DNA of 64,000 nt. Origin: Pseudoselenomonas ruminantium. GTDB lineage: Bacteria; Bacillota; Negativicutes; Selenomonadales; Selenomonadaceae. This document shows positions 24,683 through 33,861 of this stretch, piece after piece (the stretch's first letter is position 1; each line of letters starts with the position of its first letter). The position numbers and the translations under genes are program-made. Below the pieces are notes generated by a model. It searched no databases. It was not told the DNA's origin and saw only the letters and a program-made list of their open reading frames with translations. The stretch spans positions 62,001 through 126,000 of the forward strand of contig CACZHK010000005.1 of the NCBI GenBank assembly GCA_902780915.1. The letters run 5' to 3'.

Positions 24683-26605
24683 TTATGATTCATCGTCATT
24701 GAAATTGTTATCACTACTAGCTTCTTCTGATTTGCTTAGGATTGACTGTCTAAGATTTTCGTTAAACACACGATAACGTGTGTTTCCAGTTGTATTCATA
24801 AAGCCAGCGATAACTTCTTCGAGACTGTTATATTTTTTCGTGTTAAATGTTTCTGCATGTGAAAATTTAAAAGCATCATCCCAAAGATACTTAAGAACTT
24901 TTTCAGCAAAAATAGAGTTATTATGATGGGCGCTTATGAATTCCTTAGTTTCCTTACCAAAATCAGATTCGTCAATCCAGGTTAGATTATCAGAATTTAT
25001 AAAGTAAGCACCCAATCTTTTATCCTCAGAAGATGTAACATTGTTTCTACGTAAAATCTCATCATTTATCGCTTTACAGAAATCCTTCCATTTTACAGTA
25101 GTGTCGAGAATTTTTTTGGAGCCAAATTTATGATTGTCAAACGAGTTAGAAATCATTCGCATAATCCATCTGCGTTGAAAAGCGGTATCTAAAGTAAAAA
25201 CGTTTTGGTCAGATGTATTCATGGTGCCAATCAAAGATAAATTTGCCGGAATTCTAACTTTATGTTCTGGGTCTCCATACACTTCTTTTGCAATATTAGC
25301 ATTTGTGATGCCATATTCGCTTGTGCCAATAGGCAAGCTAGAGTTTATATCAGTAACTCTATCTAACAGCTGAAAAACCTCACCAAAAATTGCAGGCGCA
25401 TTTCCACGATTGATTTCTTCCACAATTAAGTAGTACATGTTAGACGGGTCATTATAAGCCTTTTTTAGTAGTTTTGTGAATGGCCCTGCGGTAAATTCAT
25501 ACCGTACTTTATCATCTCTTATAACAGGTAGTATTTGGCCGATAAAGTCTGAATACATGTAATCTGGGTGAAAAACTAACCGTTCCATTTTTGATTCATC
25601 GTTACAATATTCATGTTCGATTGTCCAGCTTTTACCTGAGCCTGGTACACCGTATAGTATGACATTAGTGCCACCTGTTAGGCGTTTTTCCTCAAGATTT
25701 TTTGAAATGTTTTCCTCATCGTCATCCTCATCGTTATCTGCAATCAATGATTCTAGGCCAATAAGCTTAGTTGCAGATAATTTTAGGTACGTTTCTACTC
25801 TCTTCTGATAATCCTCGAGAAGTTCTGAGTTAGGAGTTTTTGAAGTCACATTTCCACTGGAATAATTAAGATAAGGATTCATTCCTTCGGACAAGGCACT
25901 TTTTAGAATTCTAAGAGAACCTTTAGCTTCTTTGTCACCAGAGATATTAACAGCCTCGTTCGTTTCTAATATTTTTTTATAAACGCTGTTGAGATTGAAG
26001 ATAATATTGTTACCATTATCTACAAGCTTAAAGAGTGCGCTTTCTGCTAGAGCATTAAGTGCCAAGACTAATCTGCGTTCACATTCCGGATCAGTTGAAA
26101 TGTTTATTCCAATCCATGATAATAAAATCCGATAATATGATTGTAAATCATTTTCTATTATGCTGTGTATTATATCTATATTGGTAGTATATTTTAATTT
26201 TTTGGGATATCGACTGCCACCTGTTCTTTCCGCACTTGTAATACGTGTATCATCTGTAAATTCTACTTTGGCTATCTTCCAAATCAGTTCAAAAGCAACC
26301 ATTAGTGCTTCTATTTGTGATTTATAAAGCTGGTTACTTTCAATCGTAGAGCGCAAATCGTTTATATCAATTTGCTCATCCGCGCATGTTTCTGATAGTT
26401 CATCCGACACCCATTGTACCAAATCCTCTGGCATGCATATTGAGTCGCCATTGCTAACTGAGTAAATTAGCTCATGTGGGTGATTGGAACATTCCCACAG
26501 CAATATAGAGAGCCCAATTGTGCTTTTTACATGTGGGAGTGAGGACTTGATTCCTAGTTTCAAATCCAGTTCATTATATAGTTCAATATTTGCTGGTCTG
26601 TTCAT
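24683..26605 (-). CDS. McrB-like AAA+ ATPase/GTPase of the restriction system
   Basis: 640 residues. The N-terminal half (about 1-300) is unknown and probably contacts DNA. Then come Walker A NVILYGVPGSGKSW, Walker B YYLIVEEINRGNAPAIFGEV and TMNTSDQNVFTLDTAFQRRW, all typical of the McrB/LlaJI.R1 group, which translocates DNA to activate the nuclease partner. The start overlaps the end of the cytosine methyltransferase gene by 4 bp, and the nuclease gene follows 53 bp downstream. Confidence 0.85.
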   Translation of the reverse strand: MNRPANIELYNELDLKLGIKSSLPHVKSTIGLSILLWECSNHPHELIYSVSNGDSICMPEDLVQWVSDELSETCADEQIDINDLRSTIESNQLYKSQIEALMVAFELIWKIAKVEFTDDTRITSAERTGGSRYPKKLKYTTNIDIIHSIIENDLQSYYRILLSWIGINISTDPECERRLVLALNALAESALFKLVDNGNNIIFNLNSVYKKILETNEAVNISGDKEAKGSLRILKSALSEGMNPYLNYSSGNVTSKTPNSELLEDYQKRVETYLKLSATKLIGLESLIADNDEDDDEENISKNLEEKRLTGGTNVILYGVPGSGKSWTIEHEYCNDESKMERLVFHPDYMYSDFIGQILPVIRDDKVRYEFTAGPFTKLLKKAYNDPSNMYYLIVEEINRGNAPAIFGEVFQLLDRVTDINSSLPIGTSEYGITNANIAKEVYGDPEHKVRIPANLSLIGTMNTSDQNVFTLDTAFQRRWIMRMISNSFDNHKFGSKKILDTTVKWKDFCKAINDEILRRNNVTSSEDKRLGAYFINSDNLTWIDESDFGKETKEFISAHHNNSIFAEKVLKYLWDDAFKFSHAETFNTKKYNSLEEVIAGFMNTTGNTRYRVFNENLRQSILSKSEEASSDNNFNDDES

Positions 26606-27672
26606 TTATCATACACTCCTTGAATATCTGCCATTATGACATTTGCAATTGCCCGAGCTAATAGTGGGGGAACTGCATTTCCAACTTGCTTCATTTGAGA
26701 GCCTTTATTTCCAATGAACTTAAACGTATCTGGAAATGATTGAATACGTGCAGCCTCTCTTACGGTGATACAGCGATTTAAATAGGGATGAGTAAATTTA
26801 CCGGAAGAAGGGGTATCAAATCTTGTAGTAATTGTAACAGAAATTTCATCCTTTCTCATTCTGGTCCAAGTGCCACTATATATAGATTTGGTTAAGTGTT
26901 CCTTTGGTAAGACTTCTTTGCCTGCGTTAGGAGGAATCATGGATAAACGCTCTAGGGCAAGAGGGGAATGTTTGGTGGTTACATGATTATACAGCATAGT
27001 ACTGTCTGTACGCATTTGCTTTTGATAATCAGTCTGTGCATCTAATTTATAGTGTTGCACGCTTTCGCCTTCTCCTGAATTTAAATAAGATAAATCACTT
27101 ATTGCATCCCATATAGTGACTGTTTTATTTTGAGGTAATGGTAAATCAGGTGCATTTGAATTCAGTTTTCCAATTATTACAGCTCGACGTCGGTTTTGAG
27201 GAACACCAAAGTCCGATGCATTAAGAACTCCTGATTTTAGCTTATAGCCCATGGAATTGAACAGTTCTGTTATTTCTTGCTTAAAGAATCCGTGTTCGGC
27301 TGTTAAAAGATTGGGTACGTTTTCCATAACGAAATATTGGGGGCGTACAAGTTTGACTACTTTAACGTAATATTTAAAAAGAAAGTTTCTTTTATCATGT
27401 ATAGTCTTGCGCTGACCTTTTTGAGAGAAACCTTGACATGGAGGACCACCAATTACGACATCCACAATTCCTCTGTATGATTCAAATGTTTCTTTGAGAT
27501 TTAAGGATGTTATATCTCCGACAATCATTTTAGTTGATTGATGATTTATTTTGTAAGCATTTGCAATGGATGAATCATATTCATTGGCCAGAATAACATC
27601 AAAGCCAGCTTGTTCAAAGCCTAGTGAAAGACCTCCTACTCCTGCAAATAAGTCAATCACCTTAGGCTTCAT
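26602..27672 (-). CDS. DNA (cytosine-5) methyltransferase
   Basis: 356 residues, complete motif set: I DLFAGVGGLSLGFEQAGF, IV GGPPCQGFSQKG with catalytic Cys, VI FVMENVPNLL, VIII QNRRRAVIIG, and X GNAVPPLLARAIA. It is the protective methylase of the operon. It starts inside the last codons of the upstream methyltransferase behind AGGAGG, so the two are coupled. Confidence 0.95.
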   Translation of the reverse strand: MKPKVIDLFAGVGGLSLGFEQAGFDVILANEYDSSIANAYKINHQSTKMIVGDITSLNLKETFESYRGIVDVVIGGPPCQGFSQKGQRKTIHDKRNFLFKYYVKVVKLVRPQYFVMENVPNLLTAEHGFFKQEITELFNSMGYKLKSGVLNASDFGVPQNRRRAVIIGKLNSNAPDLPLPQNKTVTIWDAISDLSYLNSGEGESVQHYKLDAQTDYQKQMRTDSTMLYNHVTTKHSPLALERLSMIPPNAGKEVLPKEHLTKSIYSGTWTRMRKDEISVTITTRFDTPSSGKFTHPYLNRCITVREAARIQSFPDTFKFIGNKGSQMKQVGNAVPPLLARAIANVIMADIQGVYDK

Positions 27673-28393
27673 TATTATCCTCCTGAATTCTCTCTCTAGA
27701 CATATTAAAATAATCTTCGCTTAACTCAATTCCTATGAAATTGCGACCGGTTCTTTTAGATACAACTCCAGTGGTGCCACTGCCCATAAATGGGTCTAGA
27801 ACCCAATCATTCTTATTAGACAAAACTTCAATAAAATATTGTATAAGTCCCTCTGGTTTTTGTGTTGGATGCTTTCCATATTTTCGCTCACTGGAAGGAG
27901 TTACAGATGTTTCTACAAAATCATGTAATACCTCGCCGTTGTTATTAAAAATTCCTGTTCTAGTTTGGTAGGTGAAATATATCCAAGCTTCTGTAGAATT
28001 TACAAAATGCAGATTCATATTTCTAGGCATAGGATTTTTTTTGTGCCATATACCGGTGGTTTTGTAATAGAAACCATGTTTAGTAGCTAGTTGAATAATT
28101 GTTTCAACCTTAATGATTGCCATAAACATTATCATCGAGCCACCGTTTTTCATAACTCTAGCGGCTGACTCGAAAAAGTGATCCATGGACTCGCTCCAAT
28201 CTTTGAATCCCATATCGTCCCATCCAGCGGAACCAAAGAAATTATCTCGCATTCGCTTGAGATTTGTATCTCTTTTTTCCATAAATCTTCCAAGATTATA
28301 TGGAGGGTCTGTTAATATTAAGTCAATTGAATTTTCATCTAGACCGGTCATTGCCGCAATGCAATCATTATTAAATAATCTAGTCTCTGCCAT
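27662..28393 (-). CDS. DNA methyltransferase, DPPY type (N6-adenine or N4-cytosine)
   Basis: 243 residues. DPPYNLGRF is near residue 30 and the SAM motif VLDPFMGSGTTGVVSK near the C-terminus, so the order is that of the beta class. Together with the 5-methylcytosine enzyme it would mark the two strands of an asymmetric site, as in LlaJI-like systems; in the original LlaJI both methylases are of the cytosine-5 type, so this pairing differs. Confidence 0.9.
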   Translation of the reverse strand: MAETRLFNNDCIAAMTGLDENSIDLILTDPPYNLGRFMEKRDTNLKRMRDNFFGSAGWDDMGFKDWSESMDHFFESAARVMKNGGSMIMFMAIIKVETIIQLATKHGFYYKTTGIWHKKNPMPRNMNLHFVNSTEAWIYFTYQTRTGIFNNNGEVLHDFVETSVTPSSERKYGKHPTQKPEGLIQYFIEVLSNKNDWVLDPFMGSGTTGVVSKRTGRNFIGIELSEDYFNMSRERIQEDNNEA

Positions 28394-28417
28394 TTTGCCA
28401 GTTTACCTTCCTCGTAG

Positions 28418-28612
28418 TTATTTTATAGCGCTCTTTCCGCTTTGTACCCAATCATCAAGGTCGGATTTCTTAAATTTCCAGAGCTTTCCAATTTGATGAG
28501 CGGGGAGATCTGTTCTCGTTTTTATCCATTTGCGCAATGTAACTGGCTTGACACCAAGATACGTAGCTGCCTCATCTAGGCCAATGTAACAATCGTTTGT
28601 ATGTTCATTCAT
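28418..28612 (-). CDS. Excisionase-family helix-turn-helix protein
   Basis: 64 residues: YIGLDEAATYLGVKPVTLRK and GKLWKFKKSDLDDWVQSGK are the MerR-like winged helix of excisionase-type proteins. As the first gene of the restriction operon it is a good candidate for its controller. ATG at 28612 follows GGGGTGG. Confidence 0.8.
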   Translation of the reverse strand: MNEHTNDCYIGLDEAATYLGVKPVTLRKWIKTRTDLPAHQIGKLWKFKKSDLDDWVQSGKSAIK

Positions 28613-28648
28613 TGGTTCCACCCCAAGATACAAAATAATTCGCGCAAT

Positions 28649-28677
28649 ATTATACTACAAAAGAGATATAATTTCAA
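28649..28677 (-). promoter_or_regulatory. Promoter of the restriction-modification operon
   Basis: On the minus strand TTGAAA (28677-28672), exactly 17 bp, TATAAT (28654-28649). It points leftward to the HTH gene. Confidence 0.75.
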
Positions 28678-28748
28678 GTTATTTGATAATACTTCTCAAT
28701 ATCTTACGATATTTAGTGATACTTAATGTTCTTTATGAAATTTTCACA

Positions 28749-30740
28749 CTAGTCTTTTCTGTAAAACGCCGTTTCATACCCGTCAGCTCGCAGTGCAATG
28801 CCTGTAAGCCACGGCGGTGTCTGTCCCATTACCTTACAGACATCTTCGACCGGAACATCCATTGGACATTCAATGATAAGTTCGTCATGGACATGGCCGC
28901 AGATATACTGCTCGCGCAGGTTTCGCATGGCATAGCAGAGAATGTCACGGCTGACTGCCTGGACGATATTCTCTACGAATTTTGGGCCGTAGGATTCCAA
29001 GCGGGTCCATTTCTTCTGCCCGTCTGTGCCCATGTAGGTTACGGACTCGCCGCCGAATTTGTTTATTCCCATGCGTGGCTTGACGTAAGATAGCCTGCGC
29101 CCGGAGGGGAGGGTTATGAACAGCATGCCGGACTGCCATGAGAAGTGGATGTTGCTGACAGAGGAGGGGATGTGTCGCTTGACGGCGTTCTTTACGGCTG
29201 CATCTACCTGCCACCAATAGTCGGTGATATGCGGATTGGAGTTGCGCCATTTCTCAACCAGGCTGGGAAGTTCTTCTTCGCTAAGACCCATGTCCAAAGC
29301 CCCCATAGCTTTCAGGGCACCAATGGAGCCACCATAGCCGAGTGCCAGTTCTGCAATCTTGCCCTTTTGACGCAGGTGGCCATTTTCGCCGTGCTTCACG
29401 ACTTTGCAGTGGAACATCTGGCTGGCGCTGGCGCAGTAGATGTCACCATTATTTTCAAAGACCTCCAGCCGCCATTGTTCTCCGGCGAGAAAAGAGAGAA
29501 CTCTGGCTTCGATGGCAGAGAAGTCACTGACCACATATTTATATCCGGGCTTGGCCACGAAGGCTGTGCGGATAAGCTCTGATAGGACGTTCGGTACGTT
29601 GCCGTAGAGGAGTTTTAGCATATCAAAGTCACCTTGTCTGACCAGTTCCCGCGCTTCTGCTAAATCGCTCATGTGGTTCTGGGGGAGGTTCTGCAGCTGG
29701 ATATTGCGCCCTGCAAAACGCCCGGTGCGTGATGCGCCGTAAAAGAGGAACATTCCACGGCATCTGCCATCGGCACATACCGTGTTCTGCATGGACTCGT
29801 ATTTTTTGACGGAGCTTTTGGAGCTTTGCTGACGGAGCCGGAGAACTTCGGCAACGTTGTCTGGGACTGTCTTGATAAGCGCAGCCACATCTTTCTTGCC
29901 TAGGCTTTCAGCGTGGACACCCTGGTTTTCAAGCCACCCCTGCATTTGGGTGACACTATTCGGATTCTCCAAACCTGTCAGTGCTGACATTTCAGCCATA
30001 AGTTCATCATGGGACTGCTGGTTTATCTGGATAGCGTTACCGACCAGTGCATGGTCAATCATGATGCCACGGTCATTGATGTTTTCGCTGATGTGATACT
30101 CGTCCCAGACGGATTCCGGGACAGGGTAGTTTTGCAGACGTTCCACTATCTGCATTTCGACCTCGACATCACGTTTGTTATATTTTTTGAATAGTTCCCA
30201 TTTCTGGCGGTCGTGCTCTGGAAAATTCCGAGTACGGCCGCCATTTGTTTTTGTGGCCTTGCAGGGGACGCAGAAATAACGTATGAGGTCTTTGCCTTCT
30301 TTTAGTTTCTGCTGCTCTAAGCCGAGGACGGCACCGACGGCATCAAGGGAAAGGGGAAGTCCGTTGTAGGCGGCAAGCGTCATGGAACATTTCCATGAGA
30401 TCGGGTCGAGGTAATTGCCAACGGTATCGTCTGAGCTGCCATAGGAGCGGAAGAGGTCAGGACGATTCTTCCGCAGCCATGCGGACAGGCAGATGCGCTC
30501 AAAGCTGGCATTATGCGCCCATTTTGTTACAGTTGGGTCAGCGATAGCCGACAGTATCCATTCCGGCGGCAGTTCACCACAGGCGATATCATAGACAGTA
30601 ACAGCACCGCTGTTGACGGATACACCAAACAGCAGAATCTCAAAGTTGGGCGATTCTGTGTAACGATATACGCCACATTTGCCAAGGTCGATATCGCTGT
30701 ATGTTTCAATATCGATTTCAAGGGTATTGATATTTTCCAT
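28749..30740 (-). CDS. Phage family A DNA polymerase
   Basis: 663 residues. An N-terminal 3'-5' exonuclease starts with EIDIETYSDIDL. The polymerase palm has motif A VVSDFSAIEARVLSFLAGE, motif B RQKGKIAELALGYGGS and motif C CGHVHDELIIECP. Replicates the phage genome. ATG 30740 has AAAGGA upstream. It is the last gene of the leftward replication operon (32865 to 28749). Confidence 0.95.
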   Translation of the reverse strand: MENINTLEIDIETYSDIDLGKCGVYRYTESPNFEILLFGVSVNSGAVTVYDIACGELPPEWILSAIADPTVTKWAHNASFERICLSAWLRKNRPDLFRSYGSSDDTVGNYLDPISWKCSMTLAAYNGLPLSLDAVGAVLGLEQQKLKEGKDLIRYFCVPCKATKTNGGRTRNFPEHDRQKWELFKKYNKRDVEVEMQIVERLQNYPVPESVWDEYHISENINDRGIMIDHALVGNAIQINQQSHDELMAEMSALTGLENPNSVTQMQGWLENQGVHAESLGKKDVAALIKTVPDNVAEVLRLRQQSSKSSVKKYESMQNTVCADGRCRGMFLFYGASRTGRFAGRNIQLQNLPQNHMSDLAEARELVRQGDFDMLKLLYGNVPNVLSELIRTAFVAKPGYKYVVSDFSAIEARVLSFLAGEQWRLEVFENNGDIYCASASQMFHCKVVKHGENGHLRQKGKIAELALGYGGSIGALKAMGALDMGLSEEELPSLVEKWRNSNPHITDYWWQVDAAVKNAVKRHIPSSVSNIHFSWQSGMLFITLPSGRRLSYVKPRMGINKFGGESVTYMGTDGQKKWTRLESYGPKFVENIVQAVSRDILCYAMRNLREQYICGHVHDELIIECPMDVPVEDVCKVMGQTPPWLTGIALRADGYETAFYRKD

Positions 30741-30814
30741 GTGTATGTCCTTTCTGCTTATAAAATCAAGGGTAGCAGCACCAGCCGCCACCCCTGTGTC
30801 AGGTTAATTGGTAT

Positions 30815-31381
30815 TTATTTCAGGAAATCGTCATCCTGATCATCGTCTTCATCGAAGGCATCCGCTGTCACATTGGCACCACCGAGCGGTTCGCCATCGC
30901 GAAGCTTCTTCAGACCGTTGAAGCCAGCTGCGATGCCCTTGTTGCCGTTCACATTGTAGGCGTAGAAGTTAATCATGGCCTTGCCATAGATACCGCTGTA
31001 GAGTTCCGAGCTGTCGATGATTTCATTGCCGTCTGCATCAAATGCTTTCGGCTTGCGGGTGCTGCTACAGTTGATGAACCAGCTGTTAGCATAAGTTGCA
31101 TCGCCGGGACGCTCTTCGTCGCCATCGCGCAGGGGGGTATGCAGGCTTTCCAGCTTGGGGACGACCTTCCCGTTTCCACGCAATTTGCCCTGACCTTCGT
31201 CGTAGGCAGCCTTGATGGCGGTTTGGGCTTTGGCGACAGTTACCGTGTCGGACTTTGGGATGATGAGACTGGCACTGTATTTCGGTGTGCCGTGCCCATC
31301 CATGGGAGCCTTCGGCTCATTGGCGTTCAGATAGCTGAAACGAGTGTTCTTGCCGGTAACAATGGTAGTAGGTGCTTTCAT
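30815..31381 (-). CDS. DUF2815 protein, predicted ssDNA-binding
   Basis: 188 residues. TGKNTRFSYLNANEPKAPMD and an acidic end DEDDDQDDDFLK, resembling the acidic partner-binding tail of single-strand binding proteins. DUF2815 is regularly found between DUF2800 and polymerase A in phages of Firmicutes, as here. Start ATG at 31381, 4 bp after the DUF2800 stop. Confidence 0.85.
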   Translation of the reverse strand: MKAPTTIVTGKNTRFSYLNANEPKAPMDGHGTPKYSASLIIPKSDTVTVAKAQTAIKAAYDEGQGKLRGNGKVVPKLESLHTPLRDGDEERPGDATYANSWFINCSSTRKPKAFDADGNEIIDSSELYSGIYGKAMINFYAYNVNGNKGIAAGFNGLKKLRDGEPLGGANVTADAFDEDDDQDDDFLK

Positions 31382-31385
31382 AGTA

Positions 31386-32516
31386 TTATTCCTCCGTTTG
31401 TTCAAAGTCAGCATTTGTGACTGTATTGTACTCTGGGCGCTTGTCGGTTTCTGCGACCAGCACCGGCTTCCCGCTCGGCTTTGTGATGAGATCTGCGAGA
31501 AGTTCTTCGAATTGCTTCTTGCCCAGCTTCTTGGTCATTGCTGTGATGCCAAGGAGCTTTTTTTCATAGGGGTCATACCCAGCTTCTTGGACTGCCTGGG
31601 CTACAGCCTTTTCGTCTGTATATTTCCGATTGGCTCGGCCCTCGACCACTTTGTAACCATAATAGTGCGTTCCGTTGAGCGCCTGCTGCAGTGCATAGTC
31701 CTGCAAATCAGATGCCCAGGATACCATGCCGTCCAGCAGGGGCAGGATGGCAGCAATTTCCTCGTTGGTGAGTTCTGCCGGTTCTTTAAAATCCTCGTTA
31801 CTGATACCAAGGTTATATTCAGCACGTGCCCTGCAGGTGGCCTTGACCTTGCAGAATTTGCAATGGTCGCCAGGATTGAATTCACCCTGGCCAGCTATAG
31901 CCAGTTTGGCTGCTGGGGCGAGGACTGTGTCTGCCCACTTCAGCAGTTCCTCAGTGGAGATTTCCCAGGAGTCCACGTTTTCTCGCCTTGGCTGATAGAT
32001 GGTGAGCCTGACGGTCTTGATGTCATACAGCATGCCGAAGGTGTCGAGTGCCCCAAGGGCGTAACACATCAGCTGACTGTTTTCCGTGGCACTTACCAAC
32101 ACGCCAAGTCCGTTCTTATAATCCGTTATCTGCAGCAGACTGTCGGCTATGATGACGCAGTCGCCGGTTCCGAATCCCTCCGGCACCCAGCGTGAGAAGT
32201 CCAGTCTTTGCTCGATGCCGATGAACGGGTCTTGGCAGAACTTCTTGGCTTCTTCGACCTGTTCCATGACAAAATCCCTGTAGCCTTCAGCACAGTCCTG
32301 CATTTCCTGGCTGTAATGAGCCAGTTGTGACACAGGATTTTTGGCTGGCCAGCCCAAAGCCGTCTTTAGCAGATACTCGCACAGGCTGTGCGCTTCCGTG
32401 CCTTCTTGAGCGTAGGGACTGCCACGGTCAGTGACCTCGGCATTGAGGAGGGCTGACCTTGGACAGGCAATCCACCTCGCACTGGAAGATGCGGAGCAGA
32501 TTGCGTGTTTAGGCAT
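31386..32516 (-). CDS. DUF2800 protein, predicted PD-(D/E)XK nuclease
   Basis: 376 residues. SSARWIACPRSALLN at the N-terminus, GTGDCVIIADSLLQITDYKN (D...DYK nuclease motif) in the centre, and a C-terminal cysteine cluster CKFCKVKATC, the plan of AddB/Cas4-like iron-sulfur nucleases. It probably acts in phage recombination or replication. ATG 32516 overlaps the end of the upstream gene and has GAGGTG upstream. Confidence 0.85.
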   Translation of the reverse strand: MPKHAICSASSSARWIACPRSALLNAEVTDRGSPYAQEGTEAHSLCEYLLKTALGWPAKNPVSQLAHYSQEMQDCAEGYRDFVMEQVEEAKKFCQDPFIGIEQRLDFSRWVPEGFGTGDCVIIADSLLQITDYKNGLGVLVSATENSQLMCYALGALDTFGMLYDIKTVRLTIYQPRRENVDSWEISTEELLKWADTVLAPAAKLAIAGQGEFNPGDHCKFCKVKATCRARAEYNLGISNEDFKEPAELTNEEIAAILPLLDGMVSWASDLQDYALQQALNGTHYYGYKVVEGRANRKYTDEKAVAQAVQEAGYDPYEKKLLGITAMTKKLGKKQFEELLADLITKPSGKPVLVAETDKRPEYNTVTNADFEQTEE

Positions 32517-32865
32517 CGCCAATCACCTCGGCCTCCTTCATGATGGTCGAGAAGAGTTCTGGGTGTCCTTCCAGTTCGGTCAGGCAGCTCACATTGTACC
32601 TGTGCAAGAGCGCCTTGACCTCCGGCCCATGTCCCTGGGCAGCTTTGCCAGACAGGGTGCCACGTACCTTTTGAAAGGGAATCTCTTCAACAGTCGGTTC
32701 TTCCTTGGGCTTCTGGGGGGTGACTTTAGCTTTCGTATCCGTTTTAGGCGGTGTACTTTTTTCTGGAGTCGCATCCGTTCTGGAGATTGCATCTGCGATA
32801 AGTGCAAAGCCTTCGCTGATTTTTCTCAGCCCTGCGACCAGGGCATCTGTGTCTTTCTTTTTCAT
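32509..32865 (-). CDS. Hypothetical phage protein (Rrp5-annotated type)
   Basis: 118 residues. An N-terminal helix, a Lys/Pro/Thr-rich linker (residues 30-65) and a C-terminal helical domain (VRGTLSGKAAQGHGPEVKAL). Homologues upstream of DUF2800 are often labelled rRNA biogenesis protein Rrp5, a label I would not trust. First gene of the leftward replication operon, with GGAGG before ATG. Confidence 0.75.
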   Translation of the reverse strand: MKKKDTDALVAGLRKISEGFALIADAISRTDATPEKSTPPKTDTKAKVTPQKPKEEPTVEEIPFQKVRGTLSGKAAQGHGPEVKALLHRYNVSCLTELEGHPELFSTIMKEAEVIGDA

Positions 32866-33202
32866 TGCGTTTCCTCCGATTGACTTTGTAGACGTGTATA
32901 GGTATAAGTCTGGTCTGGTCTCTTGCTCTGTTCATGACAGTCCTCCGTAGTCGTTGTTTACCTTCACCATATATCCGTGGGAAAAGGTTCATTTGTCCGG
33001 TCGGACGGCGAACTTTTTTCTGCTCTCCGTCTGCCTTCACTCTATATCCGTGGTAAACTGGGTAATTTTCCGGTAACTGTGGATATTTTTTTTGCGGGCA
33101 GTAATAATTCCAGGCATTTAAATGAAGCGAAATTTTTTTTGAGGAAAAGTCGGAAAAACAGATATTTCACCACGGATATATGTTGAAGGCGAGGTGATTG
33201 AT
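32866..33202. promoter_or_regulatory. Divergent replication control region with three 20-bp repeats
   Basis: No gene. Repeat CCTTCACCATATATCCGTGG at 32961-32980, a copy at 33034-33053 (differing at two bases in the centre) and an inverted copy at 33170-33189 (one difference). A palindrome GTCCG-GT-CGGAC (32995-33006) lies between the first two. The region separates leftward (32865) and rightward (33203) replication genes, so the repeats are probably operators of a phage regulator or origin elements. Confidence 0.75.
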
Positions 33203-33541
33203 GTGACTGAGCAAGGTAAGAAACCGTTGGCCTACATATGCTGCCCATATAGCGGCGATGTGGAGTCAAACACGAAAGCTGCAAGATGTTATGCGAGATT
33301 CGCAGCAGAACAGGGGTGTGTACCTCTGGCTGTGACGCTCATGCTCCCGCAATTCATTGATGAAGCTACGGAGCGTGAACTGGCACTGCGTATCGGCGAG
33401 GAAATTCTCTCTCACTGTGATGAGCTTTGGGTCTGTGGTGATCACATCTCGGAAGGGATGGCTTCGGAGATCAGTAGTGCAGAGCAGAGAGGAATAAGAG
33501 TCCGGTATTTCAATGAGGAGGACGTCAAATGTACGAAGTGA
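33203..33541 (+). CDS. DUF4406-like / nucleoside deoxyribosyltransferase-fold protein
   Basis: 112 residues. LAYICCPYSGDVESNTKAAR at the start and DELWVCGDHISEGMASEISS towards the end match the DUF4406/nucleoside 2-deoxyribosyltransferase-like fold, common beside phage primases. It may salvage or modify nucleotides. I choose GTG 33203 with GAGGTG 6 bp upstream; the GTG at 33194 is in frame. The third 20-bp repeat ends 14 bp before the start. Confidence 0.7.
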   Translation: MTEQGKKPLAYICCPYSGDVESNTKAARCYARFAAEQGCVPLAVTLMLPQFIDEATERELALRIGEEILSHCDELWVCGDHISEGMASEISSAEQRGIRVRYFNEEDVKCTK

Positions 33542-33861
33542 GGAAGGATTGCAAGTGTCTTAACGGACAGAATGTGGAGACGTTCAGCAGGACAGTCCGT
33601 GAAAGTGAGGCAGGTTTGCAGATAGAGGTCGGCACCAATGGTTTCAGCGGTGATAACAGCCGTGTGTATCTGAAACTGGTGAACTGCGGTCAGAATAACT
33701 TCATGGTTCGTTGTGTGAAGGATGAGCGCAACAAACCCGTTGGCATTGAACTTGCCTTTGATGGTGAGAATGCGTTCGCCACTTTGATGAAGGCGATAGA
33801 TTTTTCCATTGATGTAATCTGCGACCAGACGGAAGAGCCTGCGAGGAGGTGCAGGCATTGA
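33529..33861 (+). CDS. Hypothetical phage protein
   Basis: 110 residues, no family recognised. Beta-rich composition with an FDGENAFATLMKAIDFSIDV helix near the end. Overlaps the DUF4406 gene by 13 bp and the primase start by 4 bp (TTGA junction), so it is embedded in the rightward replication operon. Confidence 0.65.
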   Translation: MYEVRKDCKCLNGQNVETFSRTVRESEAGLQIEVGTNGFSGDNSRVYLKLVNCGQNNFMVRCVKDERNKPVGIELAFDGENAFATLMKAIDFSIDVICDQTEEPARRCRH

